Shown piece by piece: positions 16,291 through 26,013 of a DNA stretch of 64,000 nt. Both the position numbers and the translations under genes were made by a program. The stretch is from JANQRX01 sp963663975 (GTDB lineage: Bacteria; Pseudomonadota; Alphaproteobacteria; Rhizobiales; Kaistiaceae): NCBI GenBank assembly GCA_963663975.2, contig CAXXRA010000003.1:62001-126000 (forward strand), given 5' to 3'. The first letter of the stretch is position 1. Every line of letters begins with the position of its first letter. A model generated the notes under the pieces. That model saw only the letters and a list, made by a program, of their open reading frames with translations, was not told the DNA's origin and searched no databases.

Positions 16291-17762
16291 GCGACCTCAC
16301 CGCGCTGACGATTGCCGACATCCGCAGCGGTTTGACCGCGCGCGATTTTAGCGCGCGCGAACTGACCGAGGCTTATCTCGAGGCCATGGACGGGGCGCGG
16401 CAGCTCAACGCCTACGTCACTGAGACGCCGGACCGGGCGCGCGCCATGGCGGACGAGTCGGACCGACGCATCCAGCGGGGCGTGGCCCGCGTGTTGGAAG
16501 GCGTTCCCATCGGGGTCAAGGATCTCTTCTGCACCGAGGGGGTCGATACCCAGGCCGGCAGCCGGGTTCTGGCCGGCTTTCGGCCCAGATACGAATCGAC
16601 CGTGACCGCCAATCTGTGGGCCGACGGCGGAGTCATGCTCGGTAAACTCAACCTGGACGAGTTCGCCATGGGCTCGTCGAACGAGAATTCCTGCCACGGG
16701 CCGGTCATCAGCCCCTGGCGCTCGTCCGGTTCCAACGACCAACTCGTCCCCGGCGGATCATCCGGCGGCTCAGCGGCGGCAGTGGCGGCGCGACTTTGTG
16801 CCGCGGCAATCGGCACCGATACCGGTGGCTCGCTGCGTCAGCCGGCGGCCTTCACCGGCACGGTCGGAATCAAGCCGACCTACGGCCGCTGCTCGCGCTG
16901 GGGCATCGTCGCCTACGCCTCGTCGCTCGACCAGGCCGGGCCGATCACGGCGACGGTGCGCGATGCCGCGATCATGCTCAAATCAATGGCCAGCGTCGAT
17001 CCCAGGGATTCCACGTCGGTGGACCTGCCGGTGCCCGATTACGAGGCCGCGCTCGATGGCGGGGTGAGGGGCCTCAGGATCGGCATTCCCGGTCAATACC
17101 GGGTCGACGGCATGCCGGCGGCGATCGAAGACATGTGGGAACAGGGCAAGGACTGGCTGCGCCAGGCGGGCGCCGAGATCGAAGACATCAGCCTGCCACA
17201 CACACGCTATGCCTTGCCGGCGTATTATATCGTGGCGCCGGCCGAGGCCTCGTCCAATCTGGCCCGCTATGACGGTGTCCGTTACGGGCTGCGGGTGGCC
17301 GACGACGACATCATCTCGATGTACGAGGCGACCCGATCGGCCGGCTTCGGCGCCGAGGTCAAACGCCGTGTGCTGATCGGCACCTATGTGCTGTCGGCCG
17401 GCTATTACGACGCCTATTATCTGCGCGCCCAGAAGGTCCGGGCGCTGATCAAGCGCGATTTCGACACCGTCTTCGAGGCCGGTATCGACGCCATCCTGAC
17501 GCCGGTGACGCCAACGGCGGCGTTTGCCGCCGGCTCGATGGCGACGGCATCGCCGGTCGAGATGTACCTGAACGACGTGTTCACGATCACCGCCAACATG
17601 GCCGGTCTGCCCGGCATAGCCGTCCCGGCGACTTTGACCGAGGACGGCTTGCCGCTCGGCCTGCAACTGCTCGCCAGACCTTTTGATGAGGCCATGCTGT
17701 TTCGAACTGCCCGCACCATCGAGGATGCGGCCGGGCACTTCTCCCCAGGAAGATGGTGGTAG
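16287..17762 (+). CDS. gatA: Asp/Glu-tRNA amidotransferase subunit A
   Basis: Amidase-signature subunit (491 aa) that releases ammonia from glutamine. The Ser-cisSer-Lys triad is visible: Lys in VPIGVKDLF, the glycine/serine-rich PGGSSGGSAAAVAAR and the nucleophile Ser in GTDTGGSLRQPAAF. GTG start overlaps gatC. Full family length. Confidence 0.97.
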   Translation: MSDLTALTIADIRSGLTARDFSARELTEAYLEAMDGARQLNAYVTETPDRARAMADESDRRIQRGVARVLEGVPIGVKDLFCTEGVDTQAGSRVLAGFRPRYESTVTANLWADGGVMLGKLNLDEFAMGSSNENSCHGPVISPWRSSGSNDQLVPGGSSGGSAAAVAARLCAAAIGTDTGGSLRQPAAFTGTVGIKPTYGRCSRWGIVAYASSLDQAGPITATVRDAAIMLKSMASVDPRDSTSVDLPVPDYEAALDGGVRGLRIGIPGQYRVDGMPAAIEDMWEQGKDWLRQAGAEIEDISLPHTRYALPAYYIVAPAEASSNLARYDGVRYGLRVADDDIISMYEATRSAGFGAEVKRRVLIGTYVLSAGYYDAYYLRAQKVRALIKRDFDTVFEAGIDAILTPVTPTAAFAAGSMATASPVEMYLNDVFTITANMAGLPGIAVPATLTEDGLPLGLQLLARPFDEAMLFRTARTIEDAAGHFSPGRWW

Positions 17763-17772
17763 GGTGACGGCG

Positions 17773-18075
17773 ATGGACCTGGCTGCATTTCGCGCTTCCC
17801 GGGATGGCGACACGCCGCCGGACGGGCTGACCGATCCTCTGTTGGCGTTGTGGCATGCGGCCAAGGGCGATTGGCGCCAGGCGCATGAGATTGCCCAGCG
17901 CGCCGGTGCGGCCGGGGATTCCGACGCCGATTGGGTTCACGCCTACCTTCACCGGGTCGAGGGCGACACGTCCAACGCCGGCTACTGGTACCGGCGATCG
18001 CGGCAGGCGGAAGCCAAAGGGCCGCTTGAGGAGGAATGGGCGGCGATTTCGACGGTGCTGCTGGAGCGCTCATGA
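17773..18075 (+). CDS. Conserved hypothetical protein between gatA and gatB
   Basis: 100-aa soluble helical protein, MDLAAFRASRDGDTPPDGL then PLLALWHAAKGDWRQAHEIAQ and WVHAYLHRVEGD..NAGYWYRR, which reads like a single TPR-like helical hairpin. It overlaps gatB by four bases (ATGA) and follows gatA by 10, so it is in the amidotransferase operon. Similar small proteins are found at this place in related alphaproteobacteria as uncharacterised ORFs. A GTG at 17764 is an alternative start. Role unknown. Confidence 0.75.
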   Translation: MDLAAFRASRDGDTPPDGLTDPLLALWHAAKGDWRQAHEIAQRAGAAGDSDADWVHAYLHRVEGDTSNAGYWYRRSRQAEAKGPLEEEWAAISTVLLERS

Positions 18076-19565
18076 CGCAGCAGGAGGTTCACACAACGGA
18101 CAGAACGGCCTCGCCCGATCAACTGATCAAGGGCGCGACGGGCGAGTGGGAGATCATCGTCGGAATGGAGGTGCACGCGCAGGTGACCTCAAACGCCAAG
18201 CTCTTCTCCGGCGCCTCGACGGCCTTCGGCGGCGCGCCCAACAGTCACGTCAGCCTGGTCGACGCCGCCATGCCGGGCATGCTGCCGGTGATCAATGGCG
18301 CCTGCGTGGCCCAGGCGGTGCGTACCGGGCTCGGCCTCAAGGCCAAGATCAATCTGAAGAGCCGCTTCGATCGCAAGAACTATTTCTATCCCGACCTGCC
18401 GCAGGGCTATCAGATCTCGCAGTACCACGAGCCGGTGGTCGGCCAGGGCTCGGTTGCGGTCGATCCGGAGGAGGGCGAATCCTACGTGGTCGGGATCGAA
18501 CGGCTGCATCTGGAGCAGGACGCCGGCAAATCGATTCACGACCAGGATCCGCGGCTCAGCCTGGTCGATCTCAATCGCTCAGGCGTGGCGCTGATGGAAA
18601 TCGTATCGAAACCGGATATCCGCTCGGCCGACGAAGCCAAGGCCTTCCTGACCAAGCTGCGCTCGATCCTGCGTTATCTCGGCACCTGCGACGGCGACAT
18701 GGAGAAGGGGAGCCTGCGCGCCGACGTCAACGTGTCGATCCGGCGGCCGGGCGGACCGCTGGGAACCCGTTGCGAGATCAAGAACCTCAACTCGATCCGC
18801 TTTGTCGGCCAGGCCGTTACATACGAGGCGCGGCGGCAGATCGCGATCGTCGAAGATGGCGGGGAGGTTTTGCAGGAAACGCGGCTGTTTGACCCCGACC
18901 GCGGCGAAACGCGCGCCATGCGGAGCAAGGAAGAGGCTCACGACTACCGCTATTTTCCCGACCCCGATCTTCTGCCGCTCAGCCTCGAGCAGGCGTTTGT
19001 GGATGAACTCGCGGCCACGCTGCCCGAATTGCCGGATGACAGAAAGGCGCGCCTCATCAGCCAGTACGAGCTGCCGGCACGGGATGCGGCGGTGCTGGTG
19101 GCGGAGAAGGAAACGGCCGAATACTTCGAGGTGGTGGCGGCGAATCGCGATGCCAAGATCGCGGCCAACTGGGTCATCAACGAACTGGGCGGGCAGCTCA
19201 ATCGCGACGGTCTGACGATCTCCCAAAGTCCGGTGAGCGCCACTCAGCTGGGGAAGCTCCTGGACCTCATGCGTGCGGGCACGATCTCCGGCAAGATGGC
19301 CAAGGAGCTGTTCAACATCATGTGGGCCGAGGGTGGCGATCCAGCCGACATCGCCGAGCGCCACGGTATGCGCCAGGTCACCGACATGGGCGCCATCGAG
19401 AGCCTGGTCGACGAGGTAATCGCCGGCAACCCCGACAAGGCCGGTCGGGTGAGGGACAAGCCGAACATGCTCGGCTGGTTCGTCGGCCAGGTCATGAAGG
19501 CGAGCGGCGGCAAGGCCAATCCGCGTGTGGTCAGCGATCTACTGAAGGCCAAATTGGGTCTTTGA
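18072..19565 (+). CDS. gatB: Asp/Glu-tRNA amidotransferase subunit B
   Basis: tRNA-binding kinase subunit (497 aa). Family blocks: WEIIVGMEVHAQ, FDRKNYFYPDLPQGYQISQY, RLHLEQDAGKS, DLNRSGVALMEIVSKPD, MEKGSLRADVNVS, then the C-terminal YqeY-like domain NPKADKAGR-type GNPDKAGRVRDKPNMLGWFVGQVMKASGGKANP. The start ATG at 18072 overlaps the previous stop. The last six codons (AKLGL and stop) recur 780 bp downstream as part of a duplication. Confidence 0.97.
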   Translation: MTQQEVHTTDRTASPDQLIKGATGEWEIIVGMEVHAQVTSNAKLFSGASTAFGGAPNSHVSLVDAAMPGMLPVINGACVAQAVRTGLGLKAKINLKSRFDRKNYFYPDLPQGYQISQYHEPVVGQGSVAVDPEEGESYVVGIERLHLEQDAGKSIHDQDPRLSLVDLNRSGVALMEIVSKPDIRSADEAKAFLTKLRSILRYLGTCDGDMEKGSLRADVNVSIRRPGGPLGTRCEIKNLNSIRFVGQAVTYEARRQIAIVEDGGEVLQETRLFDPDRGETRAMRSKEEAHDYRYFPDPDLLPLSLEQAFVDELAATLPELPDDRKARLISQYELPARDAAVLVAEKETAEYFEVVAANRDAKIAANWVINELGGQLNRDGLTISQSPVSATQLGKLLDLMRAGTISGKMAKELFNIMWAEGGDPADIAERHGMRQVTDMGAIESLVDEVIAGNPDKAGRVRDKPNMLGWFVGQVMKASGGKANPRVVSDLLKAKLGL

Positions 19566-19579
19566 CGGCAGCCAAACGG

Positions 19580-20074
19580 CTATTCGAAGGTGAACACGTA
19601 AACATCGGCCGGTTCCTCGCCGGCGGCAATCGCGGCTCGTCCCAACGCGGCGTAGGCGTTGAGGTCGTCGATGCAAATGAAGCCGCTCTCGCATTTCCGC
19701 AATCCGGTCATTTCGTCCCGAGCAGAGGCTCTTGCCTTGTAGGCAAAGGCCCGCCGGCTTGCGACGTCGACTCTCAATACGGCGTAGAGCCTGAACACCT
19801 TGCCGTCAGAATCGCCCGTCATCTCGGTCACAAGCAGACCGTCGCCAATATCCTTGAACCGCAGCTGGTACTCTTCCTCCCCATCCGTGACGAAGTAGGT
19901 CTTGCCAAGGCGAACTGCGATCGCGAGGTCAGTATCGCCCTCTATCCAAAAGAAAATTTTCGCAAAGGGTGCGGTCGCGTGTTCGTCGTCGATCAGCGGA
20001 GTTTCGCCGGTAAAACAGCCGGCGAGGCCAAACGCCAAGCAGACGGCGAGGATCTGTCGAGCACCGATGAGCAC
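19580..20074 (-). CDS. Putative lipoprotein, duplicate A
   Basis: 164-aa protein with a lipobox: MLIGARQILAVCLAFGLAGC, giving lipidated Cys20. Mature part has no recognised domain; notable are TPLIDDEHATAPFAKI, an AVLRVDV strand, a pair of cysteines in CESGFICIDDL and a closing YAALGRAAIAAGEEPADVYVFTFE that is conserved in the duplicate. Convergent with gatB (14 bases apart). Probably an outer- or inner-membrane periplasm-facing lipoprotein of unknown role. Confidence 0.75.
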   Translation of the reverse strand: MLIGARQILAVCLAFGLAGCFTGETPLIDDEHATAPFAKIFFWIEGDTDLAIAVRLGKTYFVTDGEEEYQLRFKDIGDGLLVTEMTGDSDGKVFRLYAVLRVDVASRRAFAYKARASARDEMTGLRKCESGFICIDDLNAYAALGRAAIAAGEEPADVYVFTFE

Positions 20075-20361
20075 AATGATCGGTCTCTACCACCGGTTGC
20101 GATTATTGTGTAATAATCGCACGGCGTGTCGCCTTTGGCCAGACCCTGCTCTGCCCACTCCAAACAGTCCGTTCCCGCTGATGCCGGCATCCGGCAAGCG
20201 CCGGCGTGAGGCCGCCAAAAACGCCGGTCGTGGTCAACAAACGATGTGGGCCGGTTCGCTGCGGGAATTTCCGTGATCCCGTGATCCCATTGAAATCGTT
20301 GCCGATGCACGGTCAGCGACATTCTGAGAGCCAAGCTGGGTCTTTGAGTGGCCCCCAACGC

Positions 20362-20859
20362 TTACTCGAACGTGAACACATAGACCTCATCGGGTTCCGC
20401 GCCGGCGGCAATGGCCGCCCGTCCCAGCGCCGCATAAGCGTCAAGGTCGTGGATGCACATTGAATTTTCTAAGCAGGTGTGAAGTCCCTCGGTCACATCC
20501 TCCTCGGAGCTCATCGTCATGTAGGCCCGCCCCCGTCCACGCTCGACATCGACTTTCAGCACCGCATAAAGCCGAATCGGCGCGAGACTATCAGCCTCGC
20601 CTGTCAACTCCACCACAAACAGCCCGTCCCCGTAGTCCCTGAACCGCAGCACCGATAGGTCGTCCCCCTCAACCAGGATGTAGGACTTGTCGTGACGCAC
20701 GGCGAGCGAGGTTTTATCCTCACCTTCGCCCGCGAAACGTATCTTTGCGAAGGGCGCCGCTGCGGCATCGTCGTCGATCAGCGGAGTCTCGCTGGTGAAA
20801 CAGCCGGCCAGGCCAAACGCCAGGCAGATGAGGAGGATCTGTCGAACACCGATGAGCAC
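20362..20859 (-). CDS. Putative lipoprotein, duplicate B
   Basis: 165-aa paralogue of duplicate A: same lipobox (CLAFGLAGC), same FAKI and AVLKVDV blocks, same cysteine pair (CLENSMCIHDL) and near-identical end AALGRAAIAAGAEPDEVYVF. The central 60 residues have diverged, suggesting relaxed or altered function there. Both copies keep their own upstream promoter-bearing segment, so both may be expressed. Confidence 0.75.
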   Translation of the reverse strand: MLIGVRQILLICLAFGLAGCFTSETPLIDDDAAAAPFAKIRFAGEGEDKTSLAVRHDKSYILVEGDDLSVLRFRDYGDGLFVVELTGEADSLAPIRLYAVLKVDVERGRGRAYMTMSSEEDVTEGLHTCLENSMCIHDLDAYAALGRAAIAAGAEPDEVYVFTFE

Positions 20860-21247
20860 AACGGGTTTCTACCAAAGGTTGCGAGTATCATGTAATAATC
20901 GCACGGCGGGTCGCCTTTGGCCAGACCCTGCTCTCTGCCCACTCCAAACGGTCCCTCGCCCCAATCCCCGCATCCGGCAAGCGCCGGCGTGAGGGCGCCA
21001 AAAACGCCGGTCGTGGTCAACAAACGATGTAGGCTGGTTCGCAGGAGGAATTTCCGTGATCCCGCCATTCCGTTGAAATCATTGACGATTTCTCGAGTCC
21101 TGGCTCCGCACCGTGGCTCCGGCATTGGAACAAAATTAAGCTCGATCCTTAACCGCCTTTTTTAAGGATGCCGGACAGACTGTCGCTTGTCAAAAGGGCG
21201 CGAGGGAGTTGGTCGCGTACCACCAAAACAGGATGGGAGGCGGAGTG

Positions 21248-21517
21248 ATGGCACGAGTAGACATGGGCTGCGTCGAAAGCGCGTTGCCGGCGGAACTGAA
21301 ACCTGGCGCCGAAGACTACTTTGATCTCGGCATCGCCTATGCGACGGGCGAGAATGTCGAGGCCGACCTGGTCGCCGCGCACAAATGGTTCAACCTGGCC
21401 GCACTGGCCGGTAAATCCGAGGCCGCCGATCATCGCCAGGATCTGGCGATCGAGATGACGGGCGAGGAGATCGCCTCTGCCCAGCGCGCAGCGCGCGAGT
21501 GGATGACCCGGCACTGA
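21248..21517 (+). CDS. Sel1-like repeat protein, small
   Basis: 89-aa soluble protein: PAELKPGAEDYFDLGIAYATGE then NVEADLVAAHKWFNLAALAGK, a single Sel1-like (TPR-related) repeat with the W-F-x-x-AA signature. The ATG at 21248 has GGAGG just upstream. Proteins of this size and sequence are common in Rhizobiales; partner unknown. Confidence 0.75.
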   Translation: MARVDMGCVESALPAELKPGAEDYFDLGIAYATGENVEADLVAAHKWFNLAALAGKSEAADHRQDLAIEMTGEEIASAQRAAREWMTRH

Positions 21518-21566
21518 GGCGAGCTTCGGCGCCTCCTGTATCGGCGACCGGCGGGCCGCCACGGGG

Positions 21567-23360
21567 TCAGTGATTGTCGCGCGGCACGCCCATGGTTTCG
21601 GCCACGCGTCGATATTTGGTGGCCGGCTTCAGAACCATACCGTCGGCGAACTGGTCGACGATGCCGCGCTGGATTTCCTGCCACGGGGTCTGGCTTGGCG
21701 GATATTGATAACCGCCCGAGCCATCAAGTTTGCGGCGGCGTTCGGCAAGTTCCTCCTCCGATATCAGGATGTTCGCCTCGCCCTTGCCGAGGTCGATGCG
21801 GACACGGTCGCCGGTTTGCAACACCGCCAGGCCGCCACCGGCAGCCGCCTCCGGCGAGGCGTTGAGGATCGACGGCGAGCCCGATGTGCCCGACTGGCGG
21901 CCGTCGCCGATGCAGGGCAGTTCGTGGATCCCCTGTTTGATCAGCTCGGCCGGCGGCTGCATGTTGACCACCTCGGCGCCGCCCGGATAGCCGATCGGTC
22001 CGGCGCCGCGCATGAACAGCATGGTGTCCTGGTCGATCTCAAGTGCGGGGTCGTCGATGCGGGCATGGTAATCCTCCGGTCCGTCAAACACCGTTGCGCG
22101 ACCTTCAAATGCATCCGGGTCTTGCGCGTTCGAAAGGTAGCGGGAACGGAACTCATCGGAAATGACGCTGGTCTTCATGACCGCTGAATCGAAGAGATTG
22201 CCGCGCAGAACGATGAATCCGGCGTCCTGCACCAACGGCTTGTCGGCCGGCGCGATGACATCGGGATCGAGGCTCTCACGCCCACGGCAATTGTCGCCCA
22301 TGGTTCGCCCGTTGGCGGTCAACGCACCTTCGCGGACAAGACCCAGTTTCATCAATTCGTTGACGACCGCCGGGACGCCGCCGGCGCGATGGAACTCCTC
22401 GCCGAGATATTTTCCGGCCGGCTGCATGTTGACCAGCAGCGGGACCTTGTGACCGACCGACTGCCAGTCGTCGATCGCGAGCGGCACGCCGATGTGGCGG
22501 GCGATGGCGTTGACGTGGATGGGGGCGTTGGTGGAGCCGCCGATGGCCGAACTGACCACGATGGCGTTTTCAAACGCCTCGCGGGTCAGGATGTCGGTGG
22601 GCTTGAGGTCTTCGTGAACCATCTCAACGGCCCGCCGGCCGGTCTCATAGGCGATCTGGCCGCGTTCCCGATAAGGGGCGGGTATGGCCGCGCAACCCGG
22701 CAGGCTCATGCCGAGCGCCTCGGCCACCGCGTTCATGGTGCTGGCCGTGCCCATGGTGTTGCAATGGCCGACCGAGGGCGCTGACGACACGACGATGTCC
22801 ATGAATTCGTCATAGTCGATCTCACCGGCGGCCAGGCTCTGGCGGGCTTCCCACACAGCGGTGCCGGAACCGGATCGGCGGCCACGCCACCACCCGTTGA
22901 GCATCGGTCCTCCCGAAAGGACGATGGCGGGAAGATTGACCGTGGCCGCGGCCATCACGCAGGCCGGCGTGGTCTTGTCGCATCCGGTGGTCAGCACCAC
23001 CCCGTCGAGGGGATAGCCGTAGAGCACCTCGACCAGGCCGAGATAGGCCAAATTGCGGTCGAGCGCTGCGGTCGGCCGCTTGCCGGTTTCCTGGATCGGA
23101 TGGACCGGAAATTCCATACACAGGCCGCCGGCCGCGGTGATACCGTCGCGCACACGCTTGGCCAGTTCCAGATGATGCCGGTTGCAAGGCGACAGATCGG
23201 AGCCGGTCTGGGCGATGCCGATGACGGGTTTGCGCGATTGCAACTCGTCGCGGGTCAGGCCGTAGTTCAGATACCGCTCGATGTAGAGTGCGGTCATACC
23301 CGGATTGTCGGGATTGTCGAACCAGGCGCGCGAGCGCAGCAGCGGTTTGTCTTCAGCCAT
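21567..23360 (-). CDS. Sugar-acid dehydratase of the IlvD/Edd family, xylonate type
   Basis: 597-aa [2Fe-2S] dehydratase. The sequence strongly resembles Caulobacter XylD: RSRAWFDNPDNPGMTALYIER, IGIAQTGSDLSPCNRHH (Fe-S Cys), TTGCDKTTPACVMAAA (second Cys, Lys), GHCNTMGTASTMN (third Cys), and GDGRQSGTSGSPSILN. It would dehydrate D-xylonate (or L-arabinonate) to the 2-keto-3-deoxy acid. Start at MAEDKPLLRSRAW has a GGGGAAGGA ribosome-binding site. The divergent neighbour is a 2-oxoglutarate-semialdehyde-type dehydrogenase, the later step of the same oxidative (Weimberg) pathway. Confidence 0.88.
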   Translation of the reverse strand: MAEDKPLLRSRAWFDNPDNPGMTALYIERYLNYGLTRDELQSRKPVIGIAQTGSDLSPCNRHHLELAKRVRDGITAAGGLCMEFPVHPIQETGKRPTAALDRNLAYLGLVEVLYGYPLDGVVLTTGCDKTTPACVMAAATVNLPAIVLSGGPMLNGWWRGRRSGSGTAVWEARQSLAAGEIDYDEFMDIVVSSAPSVGHCNTMGTASTMNAVAEALGMSLPGCAAIPAPYRERGQIAYETGRRAVEMVHEDLKPTDILTREAFENAIVVSSAIGGSTNAPIHVNAIARHIGVPLAIDDWQSVGHKVPLLVNMQPAGKYLGEEFHRAGGVPAVVNELMKLGLVREGALTANGRTMGDNCRGRESLDPDVIAPADKPLVQDAGFIVLRGNLFDSAVMKTSVISDEFRSRYLSNAQDPDAFEGRATVFDGPEDYHARIDDPALEIDQDTMLFMRGAGPIGYPGGAEVVNMQPPAELIKQGIHELPCIGDGRQSGTSGSPSILNASPEAAAGGGLAVLQTGDRVRIDLGKGEANILISEEELAERRRKLDGSGGYQYPPSQTPWQEIQRGIVDQFADGMVLKPATKYRRVAETMGVPRDNH

Positions 23361-23665
23361 GTTGATCCTTCCCCGTGGGCCGCGCTTGCTTGATCCGGTC
23401 GCAGGCGGCGGCACAATATCCCTCCACCTGCGGCAACTGTACAGGGCCGAAGCTTGTCATCCGGCCGCGACAATTCGCGGGGCTCCACCGCCTTTCCGCA
23501 ACCCTTGCAAAAGCGCGGTCGATCAGCCACACGCGAAGCGTTTTGTGGATACGGATAAAATTGTCCTAGCGGTTCGAAGCTATCGTCTCGTACCACTCGA
23601 TCATTTTCTGAGGCTGTCCTGCCGTGCCGAACCTTCGGTGGCGGCGCCTGAGGGAAGAGGAACCC
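23361..23665. other. Divergent intergenic region
   Basis: About 305 bases between the dehydratase and the aldehyde dehydrogenase; must carry two promoters. No gene accepted. Confidence 0.5.
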
Positions 23666-25103
23666 ATGGACCTGCACCGCAACTACATCGATGGCGACTG
23701 GGCCGACGGCGAAGCCGCGGATCGGTTCAATCCGTCCAATACGGAGGAAGTCGTCGGCCGCCATGTGCGCGGCTCGGCCGAGGACACGCACCAGGCGATC
23801 GGTGCGGCGAAGGCGGCGTTGTCGTCCTGGTTGGTCTCCGGCATCCAGCAGCGCCACGATATCCTCAAGACGGCGGCCGACGAGATTTTCGCCCGCCGCG
23901 ACGAACTGGGACGCCTGCTCAGCCGCCAGGAAGGCAAGATCCTCGCCGACGGGATCGGGGAGACCATCCGGGCCGCCCAGATTTTCGATTTCTTCGCCGG
24001 CGAAGCGCTGCGACTATCCGGCGAGACGATGCCGAGCGTCCGCCCCGGGATCGAGGTTTCCATGACCCGCGAGCCAGTCGGGGTCGTCGGGGTGATCACG
24101 CCATGGAACTTCCCGATCGCAATTCCGGCCTGGAAGATCGCGCCGGCGATCTGTTACGGCAACACGGTCGTTTTCAAGCCGGCCGATCTGGTGCCGGGAT
24201 GCGCCTGGGAGATCGTCGACATTGTGGCCCGCGCCGGCTTGCCGAAAGGGGTGCTCAATCTGGTGATGGGGCGTGGTTCGGTGGTGGGCGAAGCCATCCT
24301 GCACTCGCCCGACGTCGATGCCATCACCTTCACCGGATCGGTGGCGACGGGCAAACTGGTGGCGGCGGCGTCGGCCGAGCATTTGCGCAAGTTCCAGCTG
24401 GAAATGGGCGGCAAGAACCCGATGGTGGTGCTGGATGATGCCGATCTCGACACCGCCGTCGATGTGTCGGTCAATGGCGCCTTTTTCCAGACCGGCCAAC
24501 GTTGTACGGCGTCGTCGCGGCTGATCGTCCAGGACGGCATTCACGACCGGTTCGTCAACGCCATGACCGAACGGATGAATGAAGGGCCTGGTGGTCGATG
24601 ACGGTTGCAAGGAGGGCACCCATATCGGTCCCGTGGTCGATGCAGACCAACTCGGCCAGGACCAGGACTACATCCAAATCGGCAAGGACGAGGGTGCGAC
24701 GCTGGCCTGGGGCGGCGAACGCCTCGATCGCGATACGCCCGGTCATTTCCTCCAGCCGGCGTTGTTCACCAACTCGACACCCGACATGCGCATCAACCGT
24801 GAAGAGATTTTCGGACCGGTGGCGAGCGTCATTCGGATCAAAGACTACGAGGAAGCTCTGGCGGTTGCCAATGACACGCCGTTCGGCCTGTCATCGGGGA
24901 TCTGCACCACCAGCCTGAAGCACGCTTCGCACTTCAAGCGTCATTCCGAGGCGGGCATGGTCATGGTCAACCTGCCGACGGCGGGCGTCGACTATCACGT
25001 CGCCTTCGGCGGCAGGAAGGGATCGAGCCATGGGCCGCGCGAGCAGGGCCGCTACGCAGCCGAATTCTTCACCAATGTCAAAACCGCCTACACGCTTCCT
25101 TGA
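23666..25103 (+). pseudogene. Aldehyde dehydrogenase (2-oxoglutarate-semialdehyde type), frameshifted by a 4-bp duplication
   Basis: NAD(P)-dependent ALDH of full length if the frame is mended: Rossmann part PWNFPIAIPAWKIAPAI, FTGSVATGK, catalytic Glu in LEMGGKNP, nucleophile Cys in FFQTGQRCTASSR, and C-terminal EEIFGPVASVI...SGICTTSL. At 24575-24582 ATGAATGA stands where one ATGA would give the expected ...TERMKGLVVDDG; the extra four bases end the first frame after 311 residues. Second half continues to 25103. Next to the xylonate-type dehydratase, so its loss would block that pathway unless another copy exists. Confidence 0.85.
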
Positions 25104-25273
25104 TCTTGCGGCGCGAACCAACCCAGCGGTTCGAATCGATCGTTTCGAACCACCGGCCTGTTTCGTCGATGGATCAACTTATCGAGACATGACAATGCTT
25201 TGCGGTACACTCACCGGTAACCCTGTCTGGACGCAAAGGTCTCGGTTGATCCACGAGCGACCGGAGGGCGGGT

Positions 25274-25792
25274 TCAGCAGAAACCGCGCTCGCCCTCATA
25301 GGGCGTGACGTAACCGGTTTGCGGATCAAACGAGTTCGGAAAGTGCTTCTGGCACCATGTCCGCCACTTGCTGGTCCAGGCTTCCAGGCCGCTGCGGCTG
25401 ATCTTCGTCTCCCGCTGGACCAGTGCCACGGTCCGTGCGGGCTCTTCAGCCGCCTCGGCGATCGCCTCGTCTTCATCGACAGCGTCAGCTTCGTCATAGT
25501 CGGCGTCGCCTTGTGCCGCCGGCGGTGTTTCACCCTGGCCAGCGTCCAGTTCGCTGCCCGAGTAGGCGGAATGCTCCGGCAGGGCCGGTTCCTCGTCCTG
25601 GTTCAGGCAGCGATAGTAGGCCTGATCCAGAATTTCGCGCTCGGTCTGCGCCTCCTCGGCGCCGAAGGAAAACTGGAGGGCGTATTCGCGGGCGTAGAAG
25701 GCGCAGTACTGCGGGGATGCGGCGGGGGAAGGCGTGGCAGCGGCGGCGATGGCAATCGCAATCGCTGCAATCGGTACGGCGAGCAATCTCAT
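25274..25792 (-). CDS. Secreted BA14K-like protein
   Basis: 172-aa exported protein. Signal peptide MRLLAVPIAAIAIAIAAAA with cleavage near SPA-A. Residues 20-55 contain two Cys (QYCAFYAREYA, YYRCLNQ), then an acidic low-complexity linker (DYDEADAVDEDEAIAEAAEE) and a C-terminal WCQKHFPNSFDPQTGYVTPYEGERGFC, which matches the repeated C-x-SFDP-x-TG-Y-x-G-x-R-x-C pattern of BA14K-like proteins of Rhizobiales. Function in the family is not established (lectin-like activity is reported for Brucella BA14K). Confidence 0.7.
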   Translation of the reverse strand: MRLLAVPIAAIAIAIAAAATPSPAASPQYCAFYAREYALQFSFGAEEAQTEREILDQAYYRCLNQDEEPALPEHSAYSGSELDAGQGETPPAAQGDADYDEADAVDEDEAIAEAAEEPARTVALVQRETKISRSGLEAWTSKWRTWCQKHFPNSFDPQTGYVTPYEGERGFC

Positions 25793-26013
25793 CTCGGGCC
25801 TCCTCGAGCCTGAGTACGCTGTTACGAGCTCACCGCCGGCTGAAGAACCGCGGCGGGCATGGCAAGACTGCACGAAGTGTGGGGCGAAATCAGGCTGAAG
25901 CCATGACATCAACATGGCGATTTGGCGGTCGGGGCGGCTGGTGCTGCGCGATCGGTCGGGGAAGCCGGAGCGGGCCGTATCGTTTGGCGACGGTATTGGG
26001 CTTCGCTCTCGGC

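Larger units (their letters stand above)
19547..21084. repeat. Two-unit diverged tandem duplication (about 760 bp each) covering a lipoprotein gene and the gatB tail
   Basis: Unit A (19547-20302) and unit B (20329-21084) align from the last codons of gatB (CTGGGTCTTTGA) through a lipoprotein gene on the minus strand, its promoter region, and the shared stretch CTTTGGCCAGACCCTGCTCT ... GTGGTCAACAAACGATGT. Unit B therefore starts with a stranded copy of the gatB 3' end. Divergence of the two proteins (roughly half the residues) shows the event is not recent. Confidence 0.8.

Noticed and set aside
23400..23560. Zinc-ribbon-like CKGCGKAVEP frame upstream of the dehydratase
   Set aside because: No start, no second cysteine pair in the right place and it overlaps the promoter region; most of the frame is antisense to the dehydrogenase gene.
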